In this document: positions 48,232 to 56,129 of the stretch, piece after piece
How the letters are laid out: each line of letters begins with the position of its first letter
Position numbering within the stretch: the stretch's first letter is position 1
NCBI RefSeq assembly: GCF_015291885.1
Contig: NZ_CP036186.1
Span: 3,747,001 to 3,811,000 of the forward strand
DNA length: 64,000 bases
Direction of reading: 5' to 3'
Source of the DNA: Stutzerimonas stutzeri
GTDB taxonomy: Bacteria > Pseudomonadota > Gammaproteobacteria > Pseudomonadales > Pseudomonadaceae
Made by a program: the position numbers and the translations under genes
The notes under the pieces: generated by a model
The model's database searches: none
Seen by the model: the letters and a program-made list of their open reading frames with translations, nothing else
Told to the model about the DNA's origin: nothing

Positions 48232-48817
48232 CCTGCTGGATCTGGAAGACGATCTGGAAATGGTCGGCGAAGCGGGCAACGGCGAAGACGCCATCCGGCT
48301 GGCACTGCAGATCGAGCCTGACCTGATCCTGATGGATCTCAACATGCCAGGCATTGATGGCCTGGAAACCACCCGACGCATGCGCGACGCGGACATCGAT
48401 GCCCGCATCATCATGTTCACCGTTTCCGACGAGCAGAGCCATGTGCTCGAGGCGCTGCGCAACGGCGCCGATGGCTACCTGCTCAAGGACATGGACGCCG
48501 AACAGCTGATCGAGCAGATCCGCATCGCCGCCACGGGACGCATGGCACTCAGCCCCGAGCTTACCCAGGTACTCGCCGAGGCCATCCGGGTGCGCCCGAA
48601 ACCTTCCGGCCAGGTGCAGTTTTCCAACCTGACCAAGCGCGAAAAGGAGGTCCTGCGGCTGATCGCCAAGGGCCAGAGCAACAAGATGATCGCGCGCAAG
48701 CTGGGCATCACCGAAGGTACCGTCAAGGTCCACGTGAAGAACCTGCTGCACAAGCTGGGGTTGCGATCGCGGGTCGAGGCGGCGGTCTGGGTGCTGGAAA
48801 ACGAAGCGAAGGGCTGA
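48161..48817 (+). CDS. narL: Response regulator NarL
   Basis: The 218-residue regulator has a receiver domain with [15 protein letters not shown] near residue 12 and phosphoacceptor Asp59 ([13 protein letters not shown]), the same number as in E. coli NarL. A LuxR-type HTH follows ([35 protein letters not shown] near residue 150). The ATG at 48161 lies inside the narX 3' end; GGAG is 11-14 nt upstream. It would bind TACYYMT-type heptamers such as those before narK1 and dnrE. Confidence 0.95.
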   Translation: MNEGTTTRILLVDDHPMMRRGLRDLLDLEDDLEMVGEAGNGEDAIRLALQIEPDLILMDLNMPGIDGLETTRRMRDADIDARIIMFTVSDEQSHVLEALRNGADGYLLKDMDAEQLIEQIRIAATGRMALSPELTQVLAEAIRVRPKPSGQVQFSNLTKREKEVLRLIAKGQSNKMIARKLGITEGTVKVHVKNLLHKLGLRSRVEAAVWVLENEAKG

Positions 48818-48887
48818 CGGAGAACGACTCGGCTGCGCCAGCGATTCTGTGCGCAATCGCTCAACCCGGAACACTGCTTCGAAGACC

Positions 48888-48901
48888 TTGACAATCATCA
48901 A
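48888..48901 (+). promoter_or_regulatory. ANR/DNR (FNR-type) box before the NarX-like periplasmic protein gene
   Basis: TTGACAATCATCAA fits TTGAC-N4-ATCAA. A TATCGT at 48923-48928 has the right spacing to be the -10 of a class II promoter starting near 48935, about 57 nt before the ATG. The match is seen; activity is inferred. Confidence 0.75.
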
Positions 48902-48991
48902 TGCCATCGCTGCGAAGCGCTCTATCGTCTCGACCTCGCCGAGCTGACCGAGCGGTCAGCATCGCGCCCGCCCGGACGTAAGGAGCGCCCC

Positions 48992-49777
48992 ATGTTCAAG
49001 ATTCTGCTACCCACTTCACTGCTGCTTGCCCTGTTGGCCACCAGTCTTCCCGGCCAGGCCGCGATCAGCGATGCCGAAGCGGTCAACCGTGCCGGCATGC
49101 AGCGCATGCTCAGCCAGCGCATCGCCAAGAGCTACCTGATGATCGGCACCGACACTCGGGTCGACCTCGCCGCCAGCCAACTCGGCAGCAGCATTGCCAG
49201 TGTCGAGGAAAATGCCCAGCTGCTCGATGAATACGCCCCCAACGACGGCATCCGTAAGGCACTGAGCGAGGCCACGCAAACCTGGAACCAGTATCGCCAG
49301 GTAGCGCTCACGCGGCCGGATCGCGAACAGTCCGCCGAACTACTGCGCCTGGCCGAGCGCTTTCTCGGGCAAAGCGAGGCTCTGGTGCAGGAAATCGAGC
49401 GTCATAGCGGCAATCAGGCTGCCCGCCTGGTCAACCGCAGCGGGCGCCAGCGCATGCTCAGCCAGCGCATTGCCATGCTTTACCTGGCCATGACCTGGAA
49501 GCTACCGGAGCAGCGCCTACGCGGCGACTTCGACGCGGCGGTAGCAGAGTTCGAACGCGGCCTGGATGAACTGAACAAGGCCCCGCAGAACACTGAGCAG
49601 ATCAACCGCCAGCTCGATCAGATCGGCGCACAATGGCGTTTCGCCCGTGCCGGTTTCAGCCTGGCAGACGACGCGCGCTTCGTGCCGACGGTGATCGTTA
49701 CTACCAGTGATTCGCTGCTGCGCAAGATCGAACAGCTGACGATGGACTATGAGCGCCTGGCCGGAAGCAGCCGCTGA
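48992..49777 (+). CDS. Secreted PilJ/NarX N-terminal-domain protein with two P-box-like motifs
   Basis: The 261-residue product has a signal peptide (MFKILLPTSLLLALLATSLPGQA|AI) and no other membrane segment, so it should be periplasmic. It has two repeats like the ligand-binding helix of nitrate sensors: EAVNRAGMQRMLSQRIAKSYL near residue 30 and RLVNRSGRQRMLSQRIAMLYLAM near residue 145. These resemble the NarX P-box and the PilJ N-domain (PF13675). AAGGAG lies 7-8 nt before the ATG. It sits between narL and dnrE, after an ANR/DNR box. It may bind nitrate or nitrite and act with NarX or on pili-type receptors; no function is established. Confidence 0.85.
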   Translation: MFKILLPTSLLLALLATSLPGQAAISDAEAVNRAGMQRMLSQRIAKSYLMIGTDTRVDLAASQLGSSIASVEENAQLLDEYAPNDGIRKALSEATQTWNQYRQVALTRPDREQSAELLRLAERFLGQSEALVQEIERHSGNQAARLVNRSGRQRMLSQRIAMLYLAMTWKLPEQRLRGDFDAAVAEFERGLDELNKAPQNTEQINRQLDQIGAQWRFARAGFSLADDARFVPTVIVTTSDSLLRKIEQLTMDYERLAGSSR

Positions 49778-49782
49778 GGTCC

Positions 49783-49806
49783 TACCTCTCTGCCCAGAAA
49801 GAGGTA
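49783..49806 (+). promoter_or_regulatory. Two inverted NarL heptamers before dnrE
   Basis: TACCTCT at 49783-49789 and AGAGGTA at 49800-49806 both match the NarL heptamer consensus exactly and form an inverted repeat with a 10-nt gap. They lie 51-74 nt before the dnrE start. They fit NarL control of this gene, as reported for dnrE in P. stutzeri. Confidence 0.72.
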
Positions 49807-49856
49807 TGGTTTGGCGGCGCGGTGCAACCTAGCATGCCCCTATCAAAAGGAAGGGG

Positions 49857-50552
49857 ATGGCCATGCTGACAGGCTCTGCAGTGCTCAATACGTTGCGCCG
49901 TCATCATCTATTCAGCGGGTTGGCCGAAGCCGCCCTGCAGGACATAGCCGCGCATACCACGGTCAAGCGTCTGCCGGCTGGCTGTACGCTGTTCCACCAA
50001 GGCGACGCTGCTGAGCACTTTCACGTGCTGATCAACGGCCAGGTCAAGCTGCACCGGGTCACCTGTGATGGTCAGGAGAAGGTCATCGAGGTGGTCCGCC
50101 CCGGTGAAGCCTTCGCCGAAGCGATGCTGTTCAACAAGCTTCCCGAACATCCGCTGAGCGCCACCACTCTCAAGGAAAGCCTGGTGCTCAATGTGCAGAA
50201 CAGCCACTACCTGCGCTTGCTCGAAACCCAGCCACAATTGTGCATGCAGCTGCTCAGCAGCCTTAGCGCACGGCTGAACCAACGGCTGCATCAGATCGAC
50301 AGTCTGACCTCGTCGAATGTCAGCCAACGGGTGGTGCGCTACCTCTTTCAGGAGCTGCAGGCAGCACGCAGCGGCGTAATCGATCTGGACATGCCCAAGC
50401 GGCTGATTGCCTCGCAACTGGGTATTCAGCCGGAAACGCTGTCTCGCATCCTGCACCGCCTGACCGACGCCGGACTGATCGCCGTCCAGCGCCGGCGCAT
50501 CGAAATTCTCGACCACCTGAGTCTCTCGGCTTACCTCGACGCTGCGGCCTGA
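49857..50552 (+). CDS. dnrE: CRP/FNR-family regulator of the DNR branch
   Basis: The 231-residue protein has a cyclic-nucleotide-type sensor domain (LFSGLAEAALQDIA near residue 18; RPGEAFAEAMLF near residue 82), a long dimer helix, and a C-terminal HTH with the FNR-type recognition helix QPETLSRILHRL (E..SR). It lacks the N-terminal cysteine cluster of FNR/ANR, so it is of the DNR type that senses NO through haem. Its place beside narXL, with NarL heptamers upstream, matches P. stutzeri dnrE, which is the basis for the symbol. The start at 49857 follows AAGGAAGGGG; ATG 49863 is an alternative. Targets are probably FNR-type boxes like those in this window. Confidence 0.85.
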   Translation: MAMLTGSAVLNTLRRHHLFSGLAEAALQDIAAHTTVKRLPAGCTLFHQGDAAEHFHVLINGQVKLHRVTCDGQEKVIEVVRPGEAFAEAMLFNKLPEHPLSATTLKESLVLNVQNSHYLRLLETQPQLCMQLLSSLSARLNQRLHQIDSLTSSNVSQRVVRYLFQELQAARSGVIDLDMPKRLIASQLGIQPETLSRILHRLTDAGLIAVQRRRIEILDHLSLSAYLDAAA

Positions 50553-50558
50553 CCACCG

Positions 50559-51098
50559 TCAAGCGTTCGGATCGCCGCGACGAAATGGCTGTGGTGCAAC
50601 CTCCGCTGGCGCGGGTTCGATTGGCGGCGGCACATCGCCGAGCTTGAAGGGTTTCGGTGGCTCGCTGGCCAGCCTTCGGGCGGCAGGCGCAATGCGCTCC
50701 GGTTCAGGCTCCGGGCGCTCGCGAACGAAATACCAGGCCGCCCCAGCGAGCGCGGCAGCCAGCACGCGATAGAACAGCGAGGCCAGGTCGAAGCCGACCA
50801 GCTCGCCGCCGTCCAGCCAGAGCGATACCAGTCTGCCCAGCACCAGCGCCGACATGGTAATCATCAGCATCATCAGCGCCGGGCGGGCTCGCTCGGGCGC
50901 ACGCGCAGCCCAGATCAGGAACAACGCCAAGCCAAGTTGCAGGCCACCGTAGTAGACCCGCATGTGACTGACAGACGCGCCCTCCATCAACAGCATGCCG
51001 TTCAGATTGGCCATCTCGTAGGGACGCAGCCAGTAGGCCAAGCTCAGGCTGGCCATAACCAGCGCCTGCACAAGCAGAACGAAACGGGCAAAACGCAT
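50559..51098 (-). CDS. DUF4345-like membrane protein
   Basis: The 179-residue protein has four hydrophobic helices: residues 4-22, about 45-65 (YYGGLQLGLALFLIWAA), about 75-95 and about 105-125. The RVYYGGLQLG motif is typical of DUF4345 proteins. A proline-rich cytoplasmic tail of about 50 residues follows. No function is known. The ATG at 51098 is preceded by CAGGAGAG at good distance. It is convergent with dnrE, with a 6-bp gap. Confidence 0.72.
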   Translation of the reverse strand: MRFARFVLLVQALVMASLSLAYWLRPYEMANLNGMLLMEGASVSHMRVYYGGLQLGLALFLIWAARAPERARPALMMLMITMSALVLGRLVSLWLDGGELVGFDLASLFYRVLAAALAGAAWYFVRERPEPEPERIAPAARRLASEPPKPFKLGDVPPPIEPAPAEVAPQPFRRGDPNA

Positions 51099-51289
51099 CG
51101 AAAACTCTCCTGATGAACGACTCGCTATACCGGTTGGCATGGGACTGTCATGTGACCGGTTTGTTCGGCGTTGGTTGACGCGACCGACCGTCTAAAAACC
51201 GCCGCCATTGAGACGTTCGCATAACGACCGTGCCTTGGGCATGGCTGCAAGCCGGCGTATTCTGGAGCTCTCGCCTGTCGGAGATTGTT

Positions 51290-51724
51290 ATGCGCCGCCT
51301 TCTACTTCTTCCATTTCTTCTCGTTGGCCTCGCTCAGGCTGCCGACCCCATCGCCATCGACGTCTATCGCGATCCCAACTGCGGGTGCTGCGAGGAGTGG
51401 ATCGACCATCTGGAAGACAACGGTTTTGCAGTGACCGATCACGTGGTCAATGACATGACCTCGGTGAAGATGGAGCACGGCGTGCCGCACCGTCTCGGCT
51501 CGTGCCATACCGGTGTGATCGACGAAAAATTCGTCGAAGGCCACGTCCCGGCCGCGGACATACTCAAGCTGCGCGCCCGCCCCGATCTGATCGGCGCCGC
51601 CGTGCCTGGCATGCCGATCGGCTCGCCAGGCATGGAAATGGGTGAGCACAAAGACGCCTTCAAGGTCATCGGCATCAATAAGGATGGCAAGGAAAGCGTA
51701 CTTACCGAATACCCGGGCGACTGA
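51290..51724 (+). CDS. DUF411 metal-binding exported protein
   Basis: The 144-residue product has a signal peptide (MRRLLLLPFLLVGLAQA|AD) and the DUF411 core: DPNCGCCEEWIDHLEDNGF near residue 28, HGVPHRLGSCHTG near residue 65, and a C-terminal PGMPIGSPGMEMG with methionines. The cysteines and methionines suggest copper or related metal binding in the periplasm, as in copper-tolerance clusters. GGAG lies 6-7 nt before the ATG. No copper genes are adjacent, so it may act alone. Confidence 0.85.
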   Translation: MRRLLLLPFLLVGLAQAADPIAIDVYRDPNCGCCEEWIDHLEDNGFAVTDHVVNDMTSVKMEHGVPHRLGSCHTGVIDEKFVEGHVPAADILKLRARPDLIGAAVPGMPIGSPGMEMGEHKDAFKVIGINKDGKESVLTEYPGD

Positions 51725-51855
51725 TCAATCGCCTCATCACGAACGCATGCGTCCCTCGCTGCAGCTTTTTCGTGTGCAACGGGTCTTAACGGGAGGCGGT
51801 CGCCGCTTCGGTGCTGCTACAACTCAATCCTGTTAACCGTTCAAAGGGGCTCCTC

Positions 51856-52713
51856 ATGCGCTGGAATCGTGGCCGACGCAGCGACAACGTAGTGGACGCC
51901 AGGGGCCGCAGCGGCATGCGCCTCGGTGGCGGCCTGGGACTGGGCGGCATCGCCATCGTCGTGATCATTGGCCTGCTTTCCGGCCAGGACCCAATGCAGA
52001 TTCTCGGCCAGCTGGCCAACCAGAGCGGGCCTGCCGTCTCCCAGCAAGGGCAGCGTCCAGCAGGCGACGATCCGCAGGTCGAGTTCGTGCGTGCCGTACT
52101 CGGTGATACCGAAGACACTTGGCGCGCCCTGTTCCAACGGAACGGCGGGCAGTACCGCGATCCGACGCTGGTGCTGTTTCGCGGCGGCGTGAACTCGGCC
52201 TGCGGCTTCGCCAGTTCCGCAGTGGGCCCGTTCTACTGCCCTGGGGATCAGCAGGTCTATCTCGACCTGCAGTTCTTCGACGAGATGGCCCAGCGCTTCT
52301 CCGCCAGTGGCGATTTTGCACAGGCCTATGTCATTGCCCATGAGGTCGGCCACCACGTACAGACCCTGCTCGGCGTTTCACAGCAGATGCACGCTGCCCG
52401 CCAGCGCGGTGCGAAGATGGAGGGCGACAACGGCCTGCTGGTTCGCCAGGAACTGCAGGCCGACTGCTTCGCCGGTGTCTGGGCATACCACGCGCAGCAG
52501 CGGCATGACTGGCTGGAAGAAGGTGATCTGGAAGATGCGCTGAACGCAGCCAATGCCATCGGCGACGACAACCTGCAAAAGCGCAGCCAGGGCCACGTGG
52601 TCCCAGACGCCTTCACCCACGGCACGTCCGCACAGCGGGTGCGCTGGTTCCGCGACGGCTTCGAGCATGGCGACCCGGCGCGCTGCGACACCTTCAAGGC
52701 AGCACGGCTATAA
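51856..52713 (+). CDS. Neutral zinc metallopeptidase, YpfJ family
   Basis: The 285-residue protein has one membrane helix near residues 30-48 (LGGIAIVVIIGLLSG) and a large domain with the zinc motif HEVGHH at 162-167. A distal glutamate-containing helix follows (RQELQADCFAGVWAYH near residue 197). This matches the YpfJ/KPN_02809 family of predicted peptidases. The substrate and physiological role are unknown. The start at 51856 begins MRWNRGRRSDNVVDARG, the conserved family N-terminus. REP-like palindromes follow the gene. Confidence 0.9.
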   Translation: MRWNRGRRSDNVVDARGRSGMRLGGGLGLGGIAIVVIIGLLSGQDPMQILGQLANQSGPAVSQQGQRPAGDDPQVEFVRAVLGDTEDTWRALFQRNGGQYRDPTLVLFRGGVNSACGFASSAVGPFYCPGDQQVYLDLQFFDEMAQRFSASGDFAQAYVIAHEVGHHVQTLLGVSQQMHAARQRGAKMEGDNGLLVRQELQADCFAGVWAYHAQQRHDWLEEGDLEDALNAANAIGDDNLQKRSQGHVVPDAFTHGTSAQRVRWFRDGFEHGDPARCDTFKAARL

Positions 52714-52724
52714 GCAGTAACATC

Positions 52725-52746
52725 GGTGGGCTAAAGCCCACCCTAC
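52725..52746. repeat. REP-like palindrome (GGTGGGCT type), copy 1 of 3
   Basis: A GGTGGGCTaaAGCCCACC palindrome followed by CTAC lies 12 nt after the zinc peptidase gene, in the same family as the units of the 14.4-14.9 kb array. Confidence 0.88.
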
Positions 52747-52848
52747 CCGCCGAAGCCAGCGCTTTATGACCAAGGGCACTCACGATGTATAGGGTTTGGT
52801 TGCGCAGCTTCGTATAAGCCGTCTCAGCCCACGGGCCTGCGGGATTTC

Positions 52849-52870
52849 GTAGGGTGGGCTTCAACCCACC
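52849..52870. repeat. REP-like palindrome (GGTGGGCT type), copy 2 of 3
   Basis: GTAGGGTGGGCTTC followed by AACCCACC lies in the same 290-bp gap, in opposite orientation to copies 1 and 3, which makes a BIME-like cluster. Confidence 0.85.
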
Positions 52871-52891
52871 AACCGCACCACCAACGGCATC

Positions 52892-52913
52892 GGCGGGCTA
52901 AAGCCCACCCTAC
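52892..52913. repeat. REP-like palindrome (GGTGGGCT type), copy 3 of 3
   Basis: GGCGGGCTAAAGCCCACC followed by CTAC lies 21 nt after copy 2. Nothing else was recognised in the 52714-53003 gap. Confidence 0.85.
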
Positions 52914-53003
52914 CTGCCTTCTAATGCACGGGTTGCTGGAGCCCGCAATAGGTGGCAGCACCGTAAGCAGATGCTGCTTTTCCATCCCGCTATCGAGCCG
53001 GCG

Positions 53004-53594
53004 TCAAGCCAAGAGCTCGTGCAGCACCCGACAATCGCGCGCGTACAGGTCGGTCAGCTCCGGCCACTCATTGTGCGGCATGTTGACCAGCACCCCGCGC
53101 GCGCCGGCAGCTCTGGCGCACTCCAGGTCGAAGCGGTAATCGCCAACCATCAGCATCGCCGATGGTGCCACGCCCCAACGCTCGGCTAGCTGCAGCAGGC
53201 CGCCCGGGTGAGGTTTGGGCGGCGCTTCGTCGCGACCAAGGATGTCCTCGGGAAGAAAACAGTCGCCCATGCCGACCGCTTCCAGCGTGACCTTGGCCAG
53301 CTCGTGGGCATTGCGGGTCAGGACGCCGAGACGGCAACCGCGATCACGTAGTGCATGCAACAGCTCGCGAGCACCGTCTGCCGGCTGCGCCGCATAGGCC
53401 AGCTCACGCTCATGCTCGAGCAGCCAGGCGTGCTTCGCGGCCGCCTGCTCCGCCGGCAACGCCGCCAGGTGATGCAGGATGTCATCCTCTTCGGGGATCT
53501 CCAGTGCACGGCGGATGGCGGCAAAGTCATGCACGGCAATGGTCAGGGTGCCGTCCATATCGAATACCCAGTGACGGACGTCGGCGACTCTCAC
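53004..53594 (-). CDS. HAD-superfamily hydrolase (phosphoglycolate phosphatase-like)
   Basis: The 196-residue protein has HAD motif I DMDGTLT near residue 12, motif II LTRNAHELAK near residue 93, motif III lysine in PPKPHPGG near residue 128, and motif IV MVGDYRFDLECARAAGA near residue 150. A helical cap of C1 type separates motifs I and II. It is a cytoplasmic phosphatase acting on a small phosphorylated metabolite; the substrate is unknown. It overlaps tesB by 4 nt, so they are probably co-transcribed. Confidence 0.9.
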   Translation of the reverse strand: MRVADVRHWVFDMDGTLTIAVHDFAAIRRALEIPEEDDILHHLAALPAEQAAAKHAWLLEHERELAYAAQPADGARELLHALRDRGCRLGVLTRNAHELAKVTLEAVGMGDCFLPEDILGRDEAPPKPHPGGLLQLAERWGVAPSAMLMVGDYRFDLECARAAGARGVLVNMPHNEWPELTDLYARDCRVLHELLA

Positions 53595-54460
53595 ATCCAG
53601 TCCTCGCGCACGCGGATCAACCCTTCCTGCGCTACCGATGCGACCAGCTCGCCCTGACGATTGAAGATACTACCGCGGGCGAAGCCGCGCGCATTGCCTG
53701 CCCATGGGCTGTCGATGGAATACAGCAGCCAATCATCCAGTTTCACCTCGCGATGGAACCAGATCGCGTGATCGAGGCTGGCCAGCTGGATGAACTTGCT
53801 CCACGAGCTGACGCCGTGCGGCTGCAGCGCGGTGCCAATGAAACTGAAATCCGAAGCGTAGGCCAGCAGATACTTGTGCAGCGCCGGGCTGTCGGGTAGC
53901 GAACCATCGGCGCGGAACCAGAGATGACGGACCGGCTCAATGGGCTGCGGATTCGCCGGGTCGATCAGCGTCACTGGGCGAATCTCGATTGGCTTTGGCC
54001 TGCGCAACTTCTCCATCACGCGTTCTGGCACCATCGGTGACAGTTTGTGCAGCAACTCCCACTCACTGGGCAGCTCATCCGGCCCGACCACGTCCGGCAT
54101 CGGCAACTGATGTTCGTAGCCGCTTTCCTGGGCCTGAAACGAGGCGATGCCGGTAAAGATGGTTTGCCCCTTCTGGATCGCACTGACCCGACGCGTGGTG
54201 AAGCTGCCGCCGTCACGCACGCGATCAACGTCATAGACCACGGGCTGATGCGAGTCACCAGGGCGCAGAAAATAACCATGCAGCGAATGAACATGACGCT
54301 CCGGCGTCACCGTCTGGCTCGCGGCGGAGATGACCTGACCCAGCACCTGACCGCCGAACAGCTGCGGAAAACCGAGGTCCTGGCTGGCGCCGCGGAACAG
54401 GTTCTCCTCGATACGTTCCAGCGTCAGCAGGTTGACCAGGGCGTCGAGTATCTGGGTCAT
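53591..54460 (-). CDS. tesB: Acyl-CoA thioesterase II
   Basis: TesB hydrolyses medium- and long-chain acyl-CoA to free fatty acid and CoA in the cytoplasm. The 289-residue product has a double hot-dog fold: FGGQVLGQVISAASQTV near residue 32 with HSLHGYFLRPGD near residue 58 and TTRRVSAIQKG near residue 88, then the second half with LASLDHAIWFHRE near residue 228 and RGSIFNRQGELVASVAQEG near residue 263. Length matches E. coli TesB (286). It is upstream of the HAD hydrolase gene on the same strand. Confidence 0.95.
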   Translation of the reverse strand: MTQILDALVNLLTLERIEENLFRGASQDLGFPQLFGGQVLGQVISAASQTVTPERHVHSLHGYFLRPGDSHQPVVYDVDRVRDGGSFTTRRVSAIQKGQTIFTGIASFQAQESGYEHQLPMPDVVGPDELPSEWELLHKLSPMVPERVMEKLRRPKPIEIRPVTLIDPANPQPIEPVRHLWFRADGSLPDSPALHKYLLAYASDFSFIGTALQPHGVSSWSKFIQLASLDHAIWFHREVKLDDWLLYSIDSPWAGNARGFARGSIFNRQGELVASVAQEGLIRVREDWM

Positions 54461-54535
54461 TTCGGGGTCCTTGGGAGGCGTGCGTAGGGGCGCGTCATGT
54501 TACGGATTTCGCCGGCAGCGCTCCAGCGAGCCTGC

Positions 54536-55087
54536 TCATTGTTGCCAATCGTCCCGCTGCAATCGATAAAGCACCTGAGCGTACAGTGGGTGTTCGGGCG
54601 GAACGCCAGGGTGAGTCAAGGACATGGTCTGCTCCGGGCGCATGCCAAGCCCCTCCATCAGCTGCCTGGCCGGTTCGTTAAGGTGGGCCGCAGAGGCGAC
54701 CACCTCGTCCAGCTGCAAATCGTCAAACGCGCACTTCAACACTGCCTGTGCGGCCTCGTGAACCAGGCCTTGCCCCCACTGATCGCAGGCCACCGCCCAG
54801 ATCAACTCGGCCGAGGGCGACGACGGCAGCGTGCGCCAGGTCAGGCCACAGTAACCAATGAACACACCATTGTCCTTGCGCTCCAGCGCCCAAGGCCCGA
54901 ACCCATGTCGCAGCAAGTGCAGGCGACTGCGTACCAACAAAGCCGCGCTCTGGTCACGCGACAACAACGCCGGGCTGTAGCGCATCACCTCCGGATCAGC
55001 GCAGAGCCGCGCCAACGGCCCCAGGTCTTCGTCGTGCCAGCTGCGCAATCGTAGGCGAGGGGTTTCGAGTGCGATTCGATCGGCCAT
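54536..55087 (-). CDS. GNAT-family N-acetyltransferase (RimJ/RimL type)
   Basis: The 183-residue protein opens with IALETPRLRLRSWHDEDLGPLARLCADPEVMRYSP, the usual start of RimJ/RimL-type acetyltransferases. The acetyl-CoA site AVACDQWGQGLVHEAAQAVL lies near residue 100, and NEPARQLMEGLGM near residue 143. It transfers an acetyl group to an amine; the target is unknown. The ATG at 55087 is chosen because the upstream in-frame sequence overlaps the divergent HDAC-like gene's promoter region and has no family similarity. Confidence 0.87.
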   Translation of the reverse strand: MADRIALETPRLRLRSWHDEDLGPLARLCADPEVMRYSPALLSRDQSAALLVRSRLHLLRHGFGPWALERKDNGVFIGYCGLTWRTLPSSPSAELIWAVACDQWGQGLVHEAAQAVLKCAFDDLQLDEVVASAAHLNEPARQLMEGLGMRPEQTMSLTHPGVPPEHPLYAQVLYRLQRDDWQQ

Positions 55088-55156
55088 CCGAGCTCCTTGA
55101 GCGCGTCGACGGCCAGCCTGCATACTGCGGCGCACATCCACCGAACGCGCGGATTC

Positions 55157-56077
55157 ATGTCGCTTCCCCTGGTTTATCACGACGATTACAGCCCGCCACT
55201 GCCGCCGGGCCACCGCTTTCCCATGGAGAAGTTTCGTCTGCTGCGCGACCATCTGGTCGCATTGGGTTTGACCACGGACGAGGCGCTATTGCGCCCGGAG
55301 TTGTGCAGCCAGGACATTCTGGCCCTCGCTCACGCCCCCGATTACGTCACCCGTTACTGCAGCGGAGAAATGAGCCGCGACGAGCTGCGTCGCCTCGGCC
55401 TACCCTGGAGCCCGGAGCTGGCGCAGCGCACCGTACGCGCGGTAGGCGGCTCATTGCTAGCGGCGGAACAGGCGCTGCAGCATGGCCTGGCCTGCCATCT
55501 GGCCGGCGGCACCCATCATGCCCATCACGACCACGCGTCCGGATTCTGCATTTTCAACGACCTTGCGGTAATCGCGCTCTATCTGCTGGAAAGCGGACGT
55601 GTTGGTCGCGTGCTGATCTTCGATTGCGACGTGCACCAGGGCGACGGCACCGCGCGCATCCTGGAGAACGTGGCGGACGCGGTGACCGTCTCGCTGCACT
55701 GCGAAAAGAACTTCCCTACGCGCAAGGCCCACAGCGACTGGGATATCCCGCTGCCACCCGGCATGGGCGATGAGGCCTATTTGAAGGTCGTGCACGACAC
55801 TCTGAACTACCTGCTGCCAATCTATCAGCCGGACCTGGTGCTCTACGACGCCGGCGTGGACGTGCACCGCGACGACGCCCTGGGCCTGCTCTCGCTGACC
55901 GACGCCGGGCTCGCCGCACGCGACAGCGCCGTGCTCGATCACTGCCTGGGCCGCGACATTCCCGTGGTCGGCCTGATCGGCGGTGGCTACGACAAGGACC
56001 GCGCACTGCTCGCGCGTCGCCATGCGACCCTGCATGTCAGCGCCCACTCGGCCTGGCAGCGCCACGGACTCGGCTGA
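55157..56077 (+). CDS. Histone deacetylase-like amidohydrolase
   Basis: The 306-residue protein has the zinc-dependent HDAC/AcuC core: GGTHHAHHDHASGFCIFND near residue 118, the metal site DCDVHQGDGT near residue 159, DAGVDVHRDD near residue 236, and GGGYDKD near residue 278. Bacterial members deacetylate polyamines, acetoin-related metabolites or proteins; the substrate is not determined by sequence. The ATG at 55157 begins MSLPLVYHDDYSPPLPPGHRFP, the family start. The flavoprotein gene follows after about 50 bp. Confidence 0.9.
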   Translation: MSLPLVYHDDYSPPLPPGHRFPMEKFRLLRDHLVALGLTTDEALLRPELCSQDILALAHAPDYVTRYCSGEMSRDELRRLGLPWSPELAQRTVRAVGGSLLAAEQALQHGLACHLAGGTHHAHHDHASGFCIFNDLAVIALYLLESGRVGRVLIFDCDVHQGDGTARILENVADAVTVSLHCEKNFPTRKAHSDWDIPLPPGMGDEAYLKVVHDTLNYLLPIYQPDLVLYDAGVDVHRDDALGLLSLTDAGLAARDSAVLDHCLGRDIPVVGLIGGGYDKDRALLARRHATLHVSAHSAWQRHGLG

Positions 56078-56129
56078 GCACCCCTCAGCGGCTACAATGC
56101 CCGCCCTGCTCGCCTGCCCGGTTGCCGCC

